A DNA stretch of 64,000 nt from Siphonodentalium dalli. Lineage: Eukaryota; Mollusca; Scaphopoda; Gadilida; Siphonodentaliidae. The position numbers and the translations under genes were made by a program. This document shows positions 22,205 to 33,215 of the stretch, one piece after another. The notes below the pieces were generated by a model, which did no database searches, had not been told where the DNA came from, and saw nothing but the letters and a program-made list of their open reading frames with translations. The stretch spans positions 198,240,052-198,304,051 of the forward strand of contig CP136067.1 of the NCBI GenBank assembly GCA_032622095.1. The letters run 5' to 3'. How positions within the stretch are numbered: the stretch's first letter is position 1; every line of letters starts with the position of its first letter.

Positions 22205-22560
22205 TCGATTCGAATCGCTAAGATTAAGTGGTCCATGGCTAGTTTACGAATCGCTAAGATTAAGTGGTCCATGGCTGCTTGTTGTCGATAGTCAACGAAC
22301 AAAATCGTGATGTTGAGATTCAATTGGAGGCAAAACCTTAATCGATTATCGATTCGATTCACTATCCAAATAGGAACGATGATGTTGAGATTCGATTGGA
22401 GGCAAAACCTTAATCGATTATCGATTCGATTCACTATCCAAATAGGAACGATGATGTTGAGATTCAATTGGAGGCAAAATCTTATTCGATTATCGATTCG
22501 ATTCAATATCCAAATAGGAATGATGATGTTGAGATTCGATTGGAGGCAAAATCTTTGATT
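22205..22560. repeat. Tandem repeats of ~36 bp (x2) and 72 bp (x3.5)
   Basis: CGAATCGCTAAGATTAAGTG occurs twice (22212, 22248). GATGTTGAGATTCGATTGG then recurs at exact 72-bp steps (22311, 22383, 22455, 22527), with TTATCGATTCGATTCACTAT between. The 150-residue minus frame and the 83-residue plus frame are repeat translations. The ATCGAT/TTCGAT richness is distinct from the flanks. Confidence 0.92.
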
Positions 22561-24900
22561 AGCAGGACACAACTCGTTGGACCGACGACAACAGACATAA
22601 GAGGTGAAAATCGACCCACTCGGTGGCGGCTTGGCTTCATTGTCACCAAATATGACAATCTAGTGCATTGTATGGTGAGACATATGTTCAGGAAAATAAC
22701 ATTAATATGAGTTAACAAGACATACCACCAATACCACAAGGTACGACTGCAGGCGTGCCATGCAATTAACATGTTATCATTTCAAAGAACAATAACTCTA
22801 TAACATTGCCCACAATTACGCTAACAGTCATAATTTGTTCGGCTGGGAAGTGTGATATTGCCAGAGTTACTTACCCGTGAAATGGTTGCTGAAAAATTCT
22901 GCATATAAGTCAATTGAGTAAGTTTAAGATAACAAATACCGATCGGAATTGACGATATACCTTATTACATGTAGCATACATAGTATACAGTATATCATAT
23001 GCCATTTTCCTTAACAGAATATGAATTCTTACTATACAATGTATATATTGTTGTTGTGTAGATTTAGTTCATACTGCGATTTTGCACATTAGTGGTGTCC
23101 ACCAGAGAGAATATACTCAGATTTTGAATGGGACGGCAGAGCGTATGTCGGTTGTCGTACATCTACAAATGAGAAAGTAAAACTATATCGGGGCCAATAA
23201 GGAAAAGTGGGTCATGTCAAACATACATAATACATGTTTATCTCCACCTTGACACTACTGGTAAACGAAACATTCATATAAGATATAATCCATAATACTC
23301 ATACCTTCTGTGAGTTAGACAATTTTAACAAGTTAATAAGCCTAATTTTTGAATTTGCGTTTATATTTTGTGCGATTGTGTCTGACGAAGACATATACTG
23401 CCTCAAATGTATGAGTATGTGCAAAACGTGGTGTTTAGAATTTTTTTTCATAAAAGACGAGATATTTGTTCCTGGACCCCTATGACAATAACATATACAG
23501 GTACATGTAATTTGGAAAAGAGATTAAAGCATTACAAACTTAACTACTGCTAAGTACGGACGAGACCACCACCACGGCCCTTTGTGTATGTCAGAATCCA
23601 GGTATTTTAGCGCCGATCGCCTGATACCGTCTTCACGATGCGGGACCTCTGTTTTTTTTAATTAATACTTTTATGTTTACATTATTTACAAACTTTACGA
23701 TTTGAGAACGTGAAAACATAGATATGTGTAAGTCCACTAAGCTGAAAAGTGACGTAAATTATTCCCGGATGTTGGTAATTTATTCACATTATATCTTGTC
23801 AGTGTGTGGGATGTTGATAATTACATGAAATGCTAGGAAAAATATACCCAAAATTTATCCGAAACTTAATGCGGTCTTAGAGACGGATTATGGGGAAGAG
23901 GGTGGTGGTGGTCCCAAGGAAAGATGGTCACGACATTTCGTTGGTAATTTCTGATATAATACGTATCCTAGATACACGTATGCCCAATCCGATCGCACAC
24001 AGCATTAAGGACACTTATAGAGAGAAACAACTTTAAATTGGCATATACTTCCTTTCAGCTTTAGTTGTAATGAACATATGTCGCAAAAAACATATACAAT
24101 TCACAAAGCGAAAATGATGTAACCAACAAATACAAGCATTAAACGTCCTTTGTTGTTTTTAATTAACTTGGAACTTTTAATTAACTTGAAAAAGTTTCAA
24201 ACAATGCATGAGTGGTATTCCTTTAAGACATAATGACGTGGCTATAAAATCTCAAAGTTGATAGCGTTACATTATTTGAATATCGATTTAAGAAGCAACT
24301 TTCCCATGAAACGAGTCCTATGCTCGATCTCAATATGTTCGGAATAGAGTAATGTTGAAGGAGCAACTTCATGTCATGTCAAATCGGATTGGGCAATTTT
24401 AAAGAATATAGTTGTTGTGGTCACTTCGACGTTCCGTACATTACTTCCTCTGAGGCTCTGTGTGTAGTCTGTTGTGTTTAGGCCTTTCTTTGGGCGAAGA
24501 ACAGCAGCATGCATCCGATTAGTACACTGATATGTGGCACTAAACCAAGAGCTCCACATATCGCTACAATAGAGAACAAAAACTACATGTACCGTCGTGT
24601 CTGGGTCTCTGGAGCGTGGATATACATTGTCGCAGATTGAGGGGTGTCCAAATTTCCAACCGCGCTTAAATCATGCCAAAATTCACACATTCTGGAAAAT
24701 CCATTTACACTACCTTGTGTTGCAATTGTCCAACCTGCAGATTAAACAAACTTTCAACTGCTGGGAATATTCCATCCTAACACCCATTATATATGATTGC
24801 AAATGTCCCAACTAAATTTGTATTGTCAGATTTTCACTTCACACGGCTGGAAACTCAAGCTATATATATTTCCTAGTTTATACATGTTCCTTCGTAAGAT
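22561..24900. other. 2.3-kb unique stretch, no gene seen
   Basis: No repeat partners, palindromes or convincing exons were noticed. The frames are short and on both strands. A doubled TTTTAATTAACTTG motif occurs near 24155-24190. Confidence 0.4.
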
Positions 24901-24911
24901 ATTTGACAACA

Positions 24912-25050
24912 AACGAAGGCCCCAGCTCGGAATTACATTATTTATGAAACTTTTGTGAACTAATTTCGCTTGCATGTCTTACGGCCGTATAGTTGATAAC
25001 GAAATCGGCCCACAGAAGTTATCTAAATAATGTAATCTCGGACTGGGATC
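24912..25050. repeat. Imperfect inverted repeat
   Basis: CCCAGCTCGGAATTACATTA (24914) pairs with TAATGTAATCTCGGACTGGG (25029-25048). The arms are about 28 bp with a ~80-bp loop. It is probably a small decayed element. Confidence 0.55.
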
Positions 25051-25305
25051 GTCACCTGCTGTGAAGTCCGACCGTGACATGTGTTTCGCCTCCAGTAAGA
25101 AACCACGTCGTTGGTTGGCCAGAGAACCGCGCAACATATCCCATAAGGGAAACGACGGTTTCGTCGTTTCTCGCTGGCCTGCTTTTTTATGACGTTGAAA
25201 AAACGTTATGGCGAAAGCGATGGAAGATTTTGACATTTTCTGCTGATCATTCTTCGGAATAAATGTAAAAAATGACCAGGACTGTCGGTAGAATATATAC
25301 GCCAT

Positions 25306-25412
25306 TGTGGTGGATTGACGGTAACATGGGGTGACATTGACGGCTTGGAGCCTATATATGTTCAAATTGCAAGACGTCAATGTCACACAATGTTATCGTT
25401 AATCCACCACAA
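25306..25412. mobile_element. Short MITE-like inverted repeat
   Basis: ATTGTGGTGGATTGACGGTA and TGACATTGACG pair with the inverse CGTCAATGTCA and AACGATAACATTG...AATCCACCACAAT. The arms are about 38 bp and the element about 107 bp long. Target duplication is not clear. Confidence 0.65.
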
Positions 25413-25564
25413 TAATTATTAATGCTATTTTTAGATCATAATGGAAAATAGCAGTTATTGGCACTCAATCTTTTAATTTGTTTGGGTTGAATTATTTCGG
25501 CTTCTAAATTGCTCCTGTAGAACCAATGACGATTGGGATGACAATCGTCTTCAGTTACCACATC

Positions 25565-26480
25565 TTATGGTTAGGGTTAAGATCAGGGTTTAGGGCTATG
25601 GTCAGGTTAGGGATAGTATTGAGGTTATGATTATGGTTAGAGATTTTTGTTAGGATTTTGGATAGATTTATGATTAATGTTTGTGGATTATGTCAGGATT
25701 GTCAATAGCCTATTAACCCTTTACCCAACAGAACGGCCCTGTGCCAATGCATTCTCTTATATATGCGAGTCGACCATAGGTCGCCTCGCATATATAAGAG
25801 AATGCATTGGCTTAACACATTAAAAATTATAAAATTGTTAAAGAATGTAAGAAAAAATGGTAAAAAGTGTTAGGCCAATGCATTCTTTTATATATGCGAG
25901 GCGACCTATGGTCGACTCGCATATATAAGAGAATGCATTGGCACAGGGCATAACTGTAACTATCACAATGTGGTCAAGGAGCCGGTTCCAATGATATCCA
26001 TATTTGTATGGTTCTATTGAGACAGACCGAAGATATTTTAGGCTGTTGAAGCTTTATTTGGCCGGTTTTGGCCGTTTTGTTGGGTAAAGGGTTAAGTATG
26101 GATATACTTATTGTTATATTAGGAATATTATCAGTGTTAGTGAGAGGGTGTATATTAGGGTCAGAGTTAGGGTTACAATTTTGGATATCTGTAGTGACAC
26201 CGATGCGGTAAGAGTCATCGATAGGCCTATGGACATGGTTAAGGTTGATGATAGGGTTAGGGTTATGGATAGATACGGGTTGTGTCTAGGACTAAAGTTA
26301 GATATGGGGTCAGGGTTATAAATAGGTTAGGGTTGCGGATAGGGATAATGTTACAAACGTGTGAGTGTTATGGAAAAATCATTTGTTTATAGTTAGGCTT
26401 GTGCGTATGGCTAGAGTTATCGAATGCGTTAGGGTTAAAGTTAAGGACATGGTTGTGGAGGTGGTTAGCGCGGGTGTTAT
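25565..26480 (+). repeat. Degenerate telomere-like GGTTAGGG repeats
   Basis: Irregular, decayed GTTAGGGTTA-type hexamers run through 25565-25710 and 26100-26480. There are many GTTAGGGTTAAG, GGTCAGGTTAGGG and GGGTTAGGGTTATGG stretches on the plus strand. A family B MITE (25713-26095) interrupts them. The unit resembles the metazoan TTAGGG telomere repeat. It may be an interstitial telomeric relic or simply an expanded simple repeat. Confidence 0.7.
25713..26095 (-). mobile_element. TTAA-type MITE, family B copy 4 (reversed)
   Basis: Complete, TTAA at both limits. The lead segment (CCATATTTGTATGG, GGCTGTTGAAGCTTTATTTG) is on the right, so it is inserted opposite to copies 1-3. Hairpin cores are at 25744-25810 and 25874-25941. 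It lies inside the telomere-like array, so it is younger. Confidence 0.92.
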
Positions 26481-26884
26481 GGAAAGGGTTATGCTTTTTT
26501 TAAGGATATGGTTGAAAGTATAAGGCGTAGCACATTTAAAGTTTGTATGTATGTTGGGGTTAATGAGTTCTAACTAATTGTCATACAATGGACCTATTCC
26601 GCGTTTTTCCCGATGAGTTATCTCCCTTTATCTTAAAAAAATGTCATTTTACTAACTCGGAAATTACAAGGAGCAGAGCATAGCAAATTGGACTGTATAC
26701 ACACCTCGATATTCCCTACTAGCCACGGACATCACGACGTGTGTCCGCCCATAGGTACCAGGATGTATAAACATAGTCCACAGCTATTTTATTTTTATTG
26801 CATGTTTGAGTGATTCGGACAGGAATGTACTGCTTAAAAGCTTTTCCCCAGGTGTTTCTGCTTTATGGCGAACGGAAAAAATGC

Positions 26885-27062
26885 ACTTATTTACCCCGCC
26901 AAACTCAAATGGGGAAATGAAGTAGCGAGGTAATGTATGGGAGAAGCTACGTCGGTATAATGTAGGTACGTCCCCAAAGTTTGACCGCTCTACTCTAAAC
27001 GCAACCTGCCCAACGGAGAGTGTGCGTCGGTGGGTTGAGACTTTTGGAAAATTCCACTGAAA
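26885..27062 (+). repeat. Diverged direct repeat, copy 1
   Basis: TTTGACCGCTCTACTCTAAA, CCCAACGGAGAG and TTGAGACTTTTGGAAAATTC follow the order of 27635-27845. A family B MITE now lies between the copies. 26481-26884 shows nothing recognisable. Confidence 0.5.
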
Positions 27063-27065
27063 ATC

Positions 27066-27464
27066 TTAACCCTTTACCCAACAAACCGGCAAAAACCGGC
27101 CAAATAAAGCTTCAACAGCCTAAAATATCTTGGGTCTGTCTCAATAGAACCATACACATATGGATTTCATTGGAACCGGCTCCTTGATCACATTGTGATA
27201 ATTACAGTTATGCCCTGTGCCAATGCATTCTCTTATATATGCGAGTCGATCAGAGGTCGCCTCGCATATATAAGAGAATGCATTGGCCTAAAAACAATTT
27301 TTTTTTAACACTTTTTACCATTTTTTCTTACATTCTTTAACAATTTTATAATTTTTAATGTGTTAAGCCAATGCATTCTCTTATATATGCGAGGCGACCT
27401 ATGGTCGACTCGCATATATAAGAGAATGCATTGGCACAGGGCCCTTCTGTTGGGTAAAGGGTAA
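27066..27464. mobile_element. TTAA-type MITE, family B copy 5
   Basis: The left limit is TTAA; the right limit has mutated to GTAA. Two hairpin cores lie at 27220-27286 and 27368-27434. The first has a tip change (GTCGATCAGAGGTCG). Confidence 0.9.
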
Positions 27465-27634
27465 TGGGACAGTTTTAGGGAAAAATAGTGCAAAAACCAA
27501 ACATCGAGATAACAATATGTGACGAGTACATCTGATATGTAATGTGCATGCGCAACTCTATCTAGTGCGATTTTCTAATTTTTAGAGCGAACGGTTTACT
27601 CGTGGCAACATATCGTAAATACGTATGTGCATCA

Positions 27635-27845
27635 ACTAACCTATTTTTAGCGCCAAATCCAAACGGGCTAATGAAGGAGCAAGGGTAATGCATGATCAGG
27701 TCCATCAACATACCCTAGATAGACCCGCAGTTTCACCGCTCTACTATAAAAGCAATCAGCCCAATGGGGAGCCCGCGTCGACCCCCCGGGGGGGGGGGGG
27801 GGGGGGGGGGGGGGGTAGGTCGAGGCTTTTGGCAAATTCCACCGA
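27635..27845 (+). repeat. Diverged direct repeat, copy 2, with poly-G
   Basis: This is the partner of 26885-27062. It contains a C6G30-type homopolymer at about 27782-27815, which may be collapsed or unreliable in the assembly. Confidence 0.5.
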
Positions 27846-28378
27846 AACACGTTAAGGGAAAACTATTTTTATTTTGACCAGTGCATGTGTTTGGTAGTAT
27901 CTACGGGCAACATTAATGACAATATGAATCGTACGTGACACATAGTGGAGAAACCACACATGATGTGCCTCAAATTTGCCTTTTTTTCGGCTACATAACG
28001 CTAAGAATAATTTATGTAACATCATGCAGTGGTCACGACGGAGACGACTAACCAAATTGACAAGACTTGTCGTGGATTGTAAAATCTTCTCTGGATTATC
28101 GTCATGACTTCTTCATTTTTTGTTTTCATTAAGCTGACCAACGAAATTGGTCTAAATGAAATCAATAGACTTAAATCACACGTGAATTCTTCGTAAGTTG
28201 TCAGTCCAGCTCCAAATAATTTGTGTTGCCTCTATCCAATGAGAAGCGTGTATGGGACCGGAATCCCCAATTTAAAAATATTGTCCTAGCTAGCCGCCGT
28301 CTCATTACCGCGAAGGGAGGAATTTATTTTATGTCGAAATGGCAATTTCAAATCCAAAAGCATATCACGAAGCACCAG

Positions 28379-28530
28379 TTAGGATAGGATAGGATAAGTT
28401 TATTTACAATATACATACATGACTATCACAAACATATGAATAATAAATACGAATATTTTGTATATTGCACGGGGGTGATACAGCCCTTCCAGGCTATCTT
28501 CCTGTCATCCCCGTTGGCATAGGTATCGCT
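28379..28530 (-). mobile_element. LINE-type 3' end (minus strand)
   Basis: On the minus strand the segment ends GTAAATAAACTTATCCTATC followed by further CCTAT units. Short tandem units after an AATAAA-like string are typical of CR1/L2-clade LINE 3' ends. The body is truncated by the MITE at 28531. Class by analogy only. Confidence 0.45.
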
Positions 28531-28711
28531 ATAACCCTTTACCCAATAAACCGGCCCAAAACCGGCCAAATAAAGCTTCAACAGCCTAAAATATATTCGG
28601 TCTGTCTCAATAGAACCATACAAATATGGATATCATTGGAACCGGCTCCTTGACCACATTGTGATAGTTATGCCATGTGCCAATGCATTCTCTTATATAT
28701 GCGAGTCGACA
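28531..28711. mobile_element. MITE family B copy 6, cut at the first hairpin tip
   Basis: The left end (ATAACCCTTTACCCAATA) and lead are present. The first hairpin stops at GCGAGTCGAC, just before its ATA apex, and continues into unrelated ACCCCCTCAC. Confidence 0.85.
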
Positions 28712-29316
28712 CCCCCTCACATGAAATTATAAGGACCACCAAACGTGGCATCATCTACAAACTTATTTACAAACTTATACATGTATGCGATATAATATGG
28801 GGAGAGGAGCCTTATAATCTAAGTTGCATAACTTGTGCTCCAATCCCCAGTGGTTACTCCCTCATCATTTATTACCTCCTCATCATCATTTAATTGTCAA
28901 TATTGTATATATCATATGAAACCTCTATAATATCATTGGAAAATCCATTACATATTTTCTTATCTGTCACTAGTGGCTAATAGCAAATAGTCCAAGCGGT
29001 AATCACTTTCATTGTATATCTGCACGCGTGACGTAATTTTGATTCCGTACCATTCTGTGAATTACTATTGAAAACTGATTACTTGTTTTGATTAACATTA
29101 TACTACTGACAAATGTTACCAATAAATAACCCAAATAGACGTCAAATAAAGACGTAACTAAAGAGACTATATTTCGTTGCGCGGCTAGCGCAGCACTAAC
29201 GTATAGTGGTGAAGCGTCTGAGCTAACACAAGACCTGTAAACAGTTTGCGTGTTCTCTACAGAGCTGATGTTGTTAAAAATGCATAAAGCTATAGTTTTG
29301 TTCATGTGATATACAA
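28712..29316. other. Unique stretch, nothing recognised
   Basis: A 98-residue minus-strand frame (29009-29305) ends against the next palindrome. It has no recognisable domain and is not supported as a gene. Confidence 0.4.
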
Positions 29317-29463
29317 GATCTTCAACCCGTTATGTTGGGATATAAGATTTTATAAAACTCGTTTGATAAATTTGATTCACAACTCGTCTACGACTCGTTG
29401 TGAATCAAATTTATCAAACTCGTTTCATGATATCTTATATCCCACCATAACTCGTTGGAGATC
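29317..29463. repeat. Palindrome with ~70-bp arms
   Basis: GATCTTCAACCCGTTATGTT and AAACTCGTTTGATAAATTTG pair with their inverses up to CGTTGGAGATC. The loop is CTACGACTCG. ACTCGTT recurs several times within the arms. It is probably a hairpin-type MITE. Confidence 0.85.
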
Positions 29464-29518
29464 CTCTATATATAGACACAATAAATATGTTACAAACAAA
29501 CACATTTTGAAGACATTG

Positions 29519-29780
29519 TAACCCTTCCATGTCTGGAGCTTCCTGACATTTTGCGAAAACTCTGTGCCAATGCATCCTCTAATATGCGAGTCTACCACAG
29601 AGTGCCTCGGATACAAAAGATAACACGTTGGCCTAACAACATTACATTGGCCATGTAAGCCAGTGCCTTCTCTTATACATGCGATGCTCCCTATGGTAGA
29701 CTCGCCTATATAAGTAAGAGAATACACAGGCACAGCATATTTAATGCTGCACCAGCGCAGCTCCCGCCAATAACGTGTTA
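29519..29780. mobile_element. MITE family C copy 3 (decayed)
   Basis: GTAACCCTTCCATGTCTGGAG on the left; the right part holds GCTGCACCAGCGCAGCTCCC, so it is reversed relative to copies 1 and 2. Two decayed hairpin cores are inside. Confidence 0.65.
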
Positions 29781-29834
29781 TTATTATCCCTCCCTTAACT
29801 AACACCATTTCCGATTGGGCAAAAGCCGCCACGT

Positions 29835-30515
29835 GATAGTCCTGGAAAAAGTCATATTGGACGCCAGAATGTCATATTGGACTCTCAAGTGTGCAATATG
29901 ACTTTTTTATCGGGACTCCGTGACGTCATGAATTAACTCTATTGCGAAATGAATCGGTGAAATTGTGATGCGCGCGCAACACTGATGGATTTTAGCAGAT
30001 GTTTCACTTCCGCATTAAGTTTTTTTTTCTCACTTCCGTATTTACTTTTCCAAATCATGCTTTCTGATGATCAAAATACAGGCTTTTATAAATAATTAAG
30101 TGCCGACAAATACCAAAAATAACCACGAGAGTTTTATTCCCAAAATTTGGATAAACATACAGATGGATAATAAAAATGTCATTATACAATGTTGTGTACA
30201 GTATGAGTTTTTCCACTTGCTTTGAATACTCTCGTGGAATAACTACGAGACAAGCCAAAAACATTAGAGTAATAAAACCGAGAATAAAATTTACGGCATA
30301 CCTCCCAAAACACTCATTCCCAGATATATGGAATTCAATCAATGCACAAATTAGAAATTCAAAGAACAGATTCAACTCGTCCAGGTTGTGGTGAAAAGTC
30401 ATATTGGACTCGACACTGGCGTGTCTCGTCCAATATGACTTTTCACCACAACCTGGACTCGTACAAGAAAAACTCATACTGTACACAACATTGTATAATA
30501 ACTTTATATTAATAC
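29835..30515. repeat. Nested inverted repeats with AGTCATATTGGAC
   Basis: The outer arms, ACAATGTTGTGTACAGTATG at 30185 and its inverse at about 30475, enclose a central palindrome at 30380-30465 (CCAGGTTGTGGTGAAAAGTC). A related AAAAGTCATATTGGAC hairpin lies at 29848-29915. CACGAGAGTTTTATTCC (30125) pairs with the inverse near 30230. The 182-residue minus frame over this region reads straight through the palindromes and is not treated as a gene. Confidence 0.75.
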
Positions 30516-30740
30516 AGAAACTAATCGTCGTGATGACGTACCTGTTTTTGCCGCCAGAGACGTTGACACAGCGCCAGCCGCAACCGTGTCTGTGGTGTCG
30601 CATGAACTGCTGCTAAATAAATCTGAGAAGCACTTGTGTGCTGTCGTCAGTGAGCTAAAAAACAAAAGTTAATGTCGTAATATATAGTTTTTGTCATCAT
30701 CTGCCCATATTGAACAATCGAAAAACAATATGATACATAG

Positions 30741-30904
30741 ATAGAACCGCATGAGTGTCTGGATTTTGACGAAATTATCGCATGAGATTTGTTGGCGGAG
30801 CGATACCTCGAGTGCGGGACGCAGTCCCACACGAGAGGTATCGCGTTCCGCCAACAAATCGAGTGCGATAATTCGTCAAAATCCAGACACTCATGCGGTT
30901 CTAT
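30741..30904. repeat. 164-bp palindrome
   Basis: TAGAACCGCATGAGTGTCTG and TTTGTTGGCGGAGCGATACC pair with their inverses around GGGACGCAGTCCC. The arms are about 75 bp with few mismatches. The 98-residue minus frame here is a translation of the palindrome. Confidence 0.9.
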
Positions 30905-32136
30905 TTTTATTACATATCTCAGTATCATAGTAAGTTGACTCACAATCGTTCATCTCCGGTACAGAAAATGTGAATTTAATTGAGTTTTAACGGCATTTTA
31001 GGGTTAACGCAACAATCAAACAGGGAGCCCGTCTATCCGCGATTGAACTTTACCCATCTTGACCCGCGCAAAGGTGTTAATTGGGTTTTTCCAGATTTTC
31101 CAAAAATATAACCCAATCAGCTAGTTGCGATTTCGACAAGTGGGTTGTCGCCCTTGCGTTGAAAAGTTGAAAAAGTAAAAATAGTAACGGCGAGAGCCAG
31201 TCTAACAACACTGAATGAAATAGTTCCGTCGACAGATTGCACTTGTGCGATTCTGAGAATTATCACACGCCTGAAACGTCGTGCGATCATGCGAATTACG
31301 TTGATAGATATGTAATAAAATATCTAACCGAGGCATGGTACCAATGTTTCATTGTGTGTGTTGTCATGTTGTAATCGTGTTTCTGTATTTGTGTTGTATT
31401 TGTAATGGTTACACATTTAGAAGTACTTGTAATTAAGAATTCTAGTAGTCAAAGTATTGTATTTGTAATAAATATTTTGAAAATTGGAGACTATTTTCAA
31501 TTACTGTTTGATTACTATTGATTATATCGTGCCAAAGTGATCTAGATTACTTTCGTAGATAGTTCAGATAAAACATCTTTATTACTGTAGTATTTACTTG
31601 AATTGTACCAATTGATAAAACAATGATATGTGTTGTACTGTTGATGGCAGTGCCATCAAAGAACATATTCACAAATAGTTCCATCAATAAACGATTTTGT
31701 AAGATGTTTCATATGAATATATTATTGAGCAACCTCAACCAATCAAGACAATGTATACTAGTATTACTATCTTATTAGTATATTGACATCTTTAAAACAT
31801 TATAATATATTATCTCCATCCAGGCACCAACTGTCCTGAAATCCAGATACAGTCAACATATTCGCAAATACGCACATAATTGACCTATATTGTTCAATTA
31901 GGTTCATATTGGATTATTTAATACTGAAATAAGCAGATAATGGACTCATAATCATCATTCCGTTTTATGGTGCGAACTACAGTGAAAGAGCGAACAACTG
32001 ATACTACTTGAGTTGGTTTATATGAGTCATTGTCCACAAATATTGAACCTATAATGACGTCATTATGAGTTGATAATGTGACTAAGGCGCTCTTACTTTC
32101 AGTTCTTTATTGACTTAAAATGAGGGAATTTTAGAA
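30905..32136. other. Mostly unique; TAAGCAGATAATG relative at 31905-32070
   Basis: GCAGATAATGGACTCATAAT and CATTCCGTTTTATGGTGCG match inverted parts of 14265-14800. The rest (31000-31900) is A+T-rich. ACCCAATCAGC near 31110 is CCAAT-like, but no start or exon is convincing. Confidence 0.4.
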
Positions 32137-33155
32137 TGCTGGACGTTTCGGCACCTGGACGTTTCGGCACCAGGGTTTGTGGTTCGGCACCTGGACGTTT
32201 CGGCACCTGATCATTTTCGGACCAACGAAACTACCGGTGATGAATAGAAATGCATTCTTTATCTCAATAAAATGTTTTACTGTAACCATGATACCGATGT
32301 TGGTGAGCATAACTATCACTAATCGTACACACTACGATACGATAAGATGCGTATTAATCGATATATCATTCTACATCTTCACTTTGCGCATGAACAATAA
32401 AGAGCGTTCCTTGTTCAGTCAAACATTCATGATAATTGATGCAATAAAGAGCGTGTGCCTTACTTCTGATTGAACTGTTGAAAAATTACTGATAACGTAT
32501 TACTTATCTAAGCTTCCTCGTGGCATAGACGGTCCGCGTATTAATATAACAAGTTATTTAGTTTTATATGAATGTATCCAAGTTTTTTTTTTAAGTTACA
32601 AGATTTATATGTATATTCATCAAGACATGCGCCTATTGATCGAATTCGAAAACGTATACCAATTTTAATAAAACCCTGAGACGGTGGCTTAATTCCAGGA
32701 GGCTTTCTTCATTATATTATACGTAAAGATAACACTACCTGATTACAAAACGAATTCGACATTGACTGCTAGCATAACAAATTAGCACGTAGTCGCATTA
32801 TAGTCTTATAAATCATTATTACAATAACAAATGGTTCTAATAACAGTCGTACTTGTATTGAACTACAATGGATGTGAGGAATAATATATAGCATAAAGAA
32901 TATTTTCGTAGCATGTAGCCGGATCATCTGTCAGTTTAGGTAGGGTATAAGACTGGACTACATCTAAAATCTGTTCCACTTCATACTAATCATGTGCAAA
33001 TAATAAATAAACCATGTGCCGAAACGTCTTCGATGAAGTGCCGAAACGTCCAAGTGGTTGGGCCGAAACAACCAAGTGCCGAAAACCCAGGTGCCGAAAC
33101 GTCCCGAAAACCAGGTGCCGAATCGTCCAGGCGCCGAAACGTCCTGCACCCGACT
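32137..33155. mobile_element. Second foldback-like element with GGACGTTTCGGCACCT units
   Basis: The left arm (32139-32206) has three exact 16-bp CTGGACGTTTCGGCAC units and one 20-bp variant. The right arm (33010-33155) has six or seven inverted, more variable GTGCCGAAACGTCC units. The centre is ~0.8 kb, A+T-rich, with an AATAAAGAGCG motif pair (32398, 32443). No clear target duplication was found. The layout parallels the foldback at 6769-7650. Confidence 0.7.
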
Positions 33156-33215
33156 TTTACGCAGATGATCGACCTAAACCTAATTCTGTTATAAGCAGAT
33201 AATGTGGGGTTTTCG

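Noticed and set aside
22120-22572. 150-residue minus frame with repeated blocks
   Set aside because: It is a translation of a 72-bp tandem repeat, which is a multiple of three and therefore stays open in several frames.
24979-25386. 135-residue minus frame
   Set aside because: It spans two small inverted-repeat elements and shows no domain or splice structure.
30055-30603. 182-residue minus-strand open frame, the longest in the window
   Set aside because: It runs through two nested palindromes, so much of it translates both arms of the same hairpins. No domain is recognisable.
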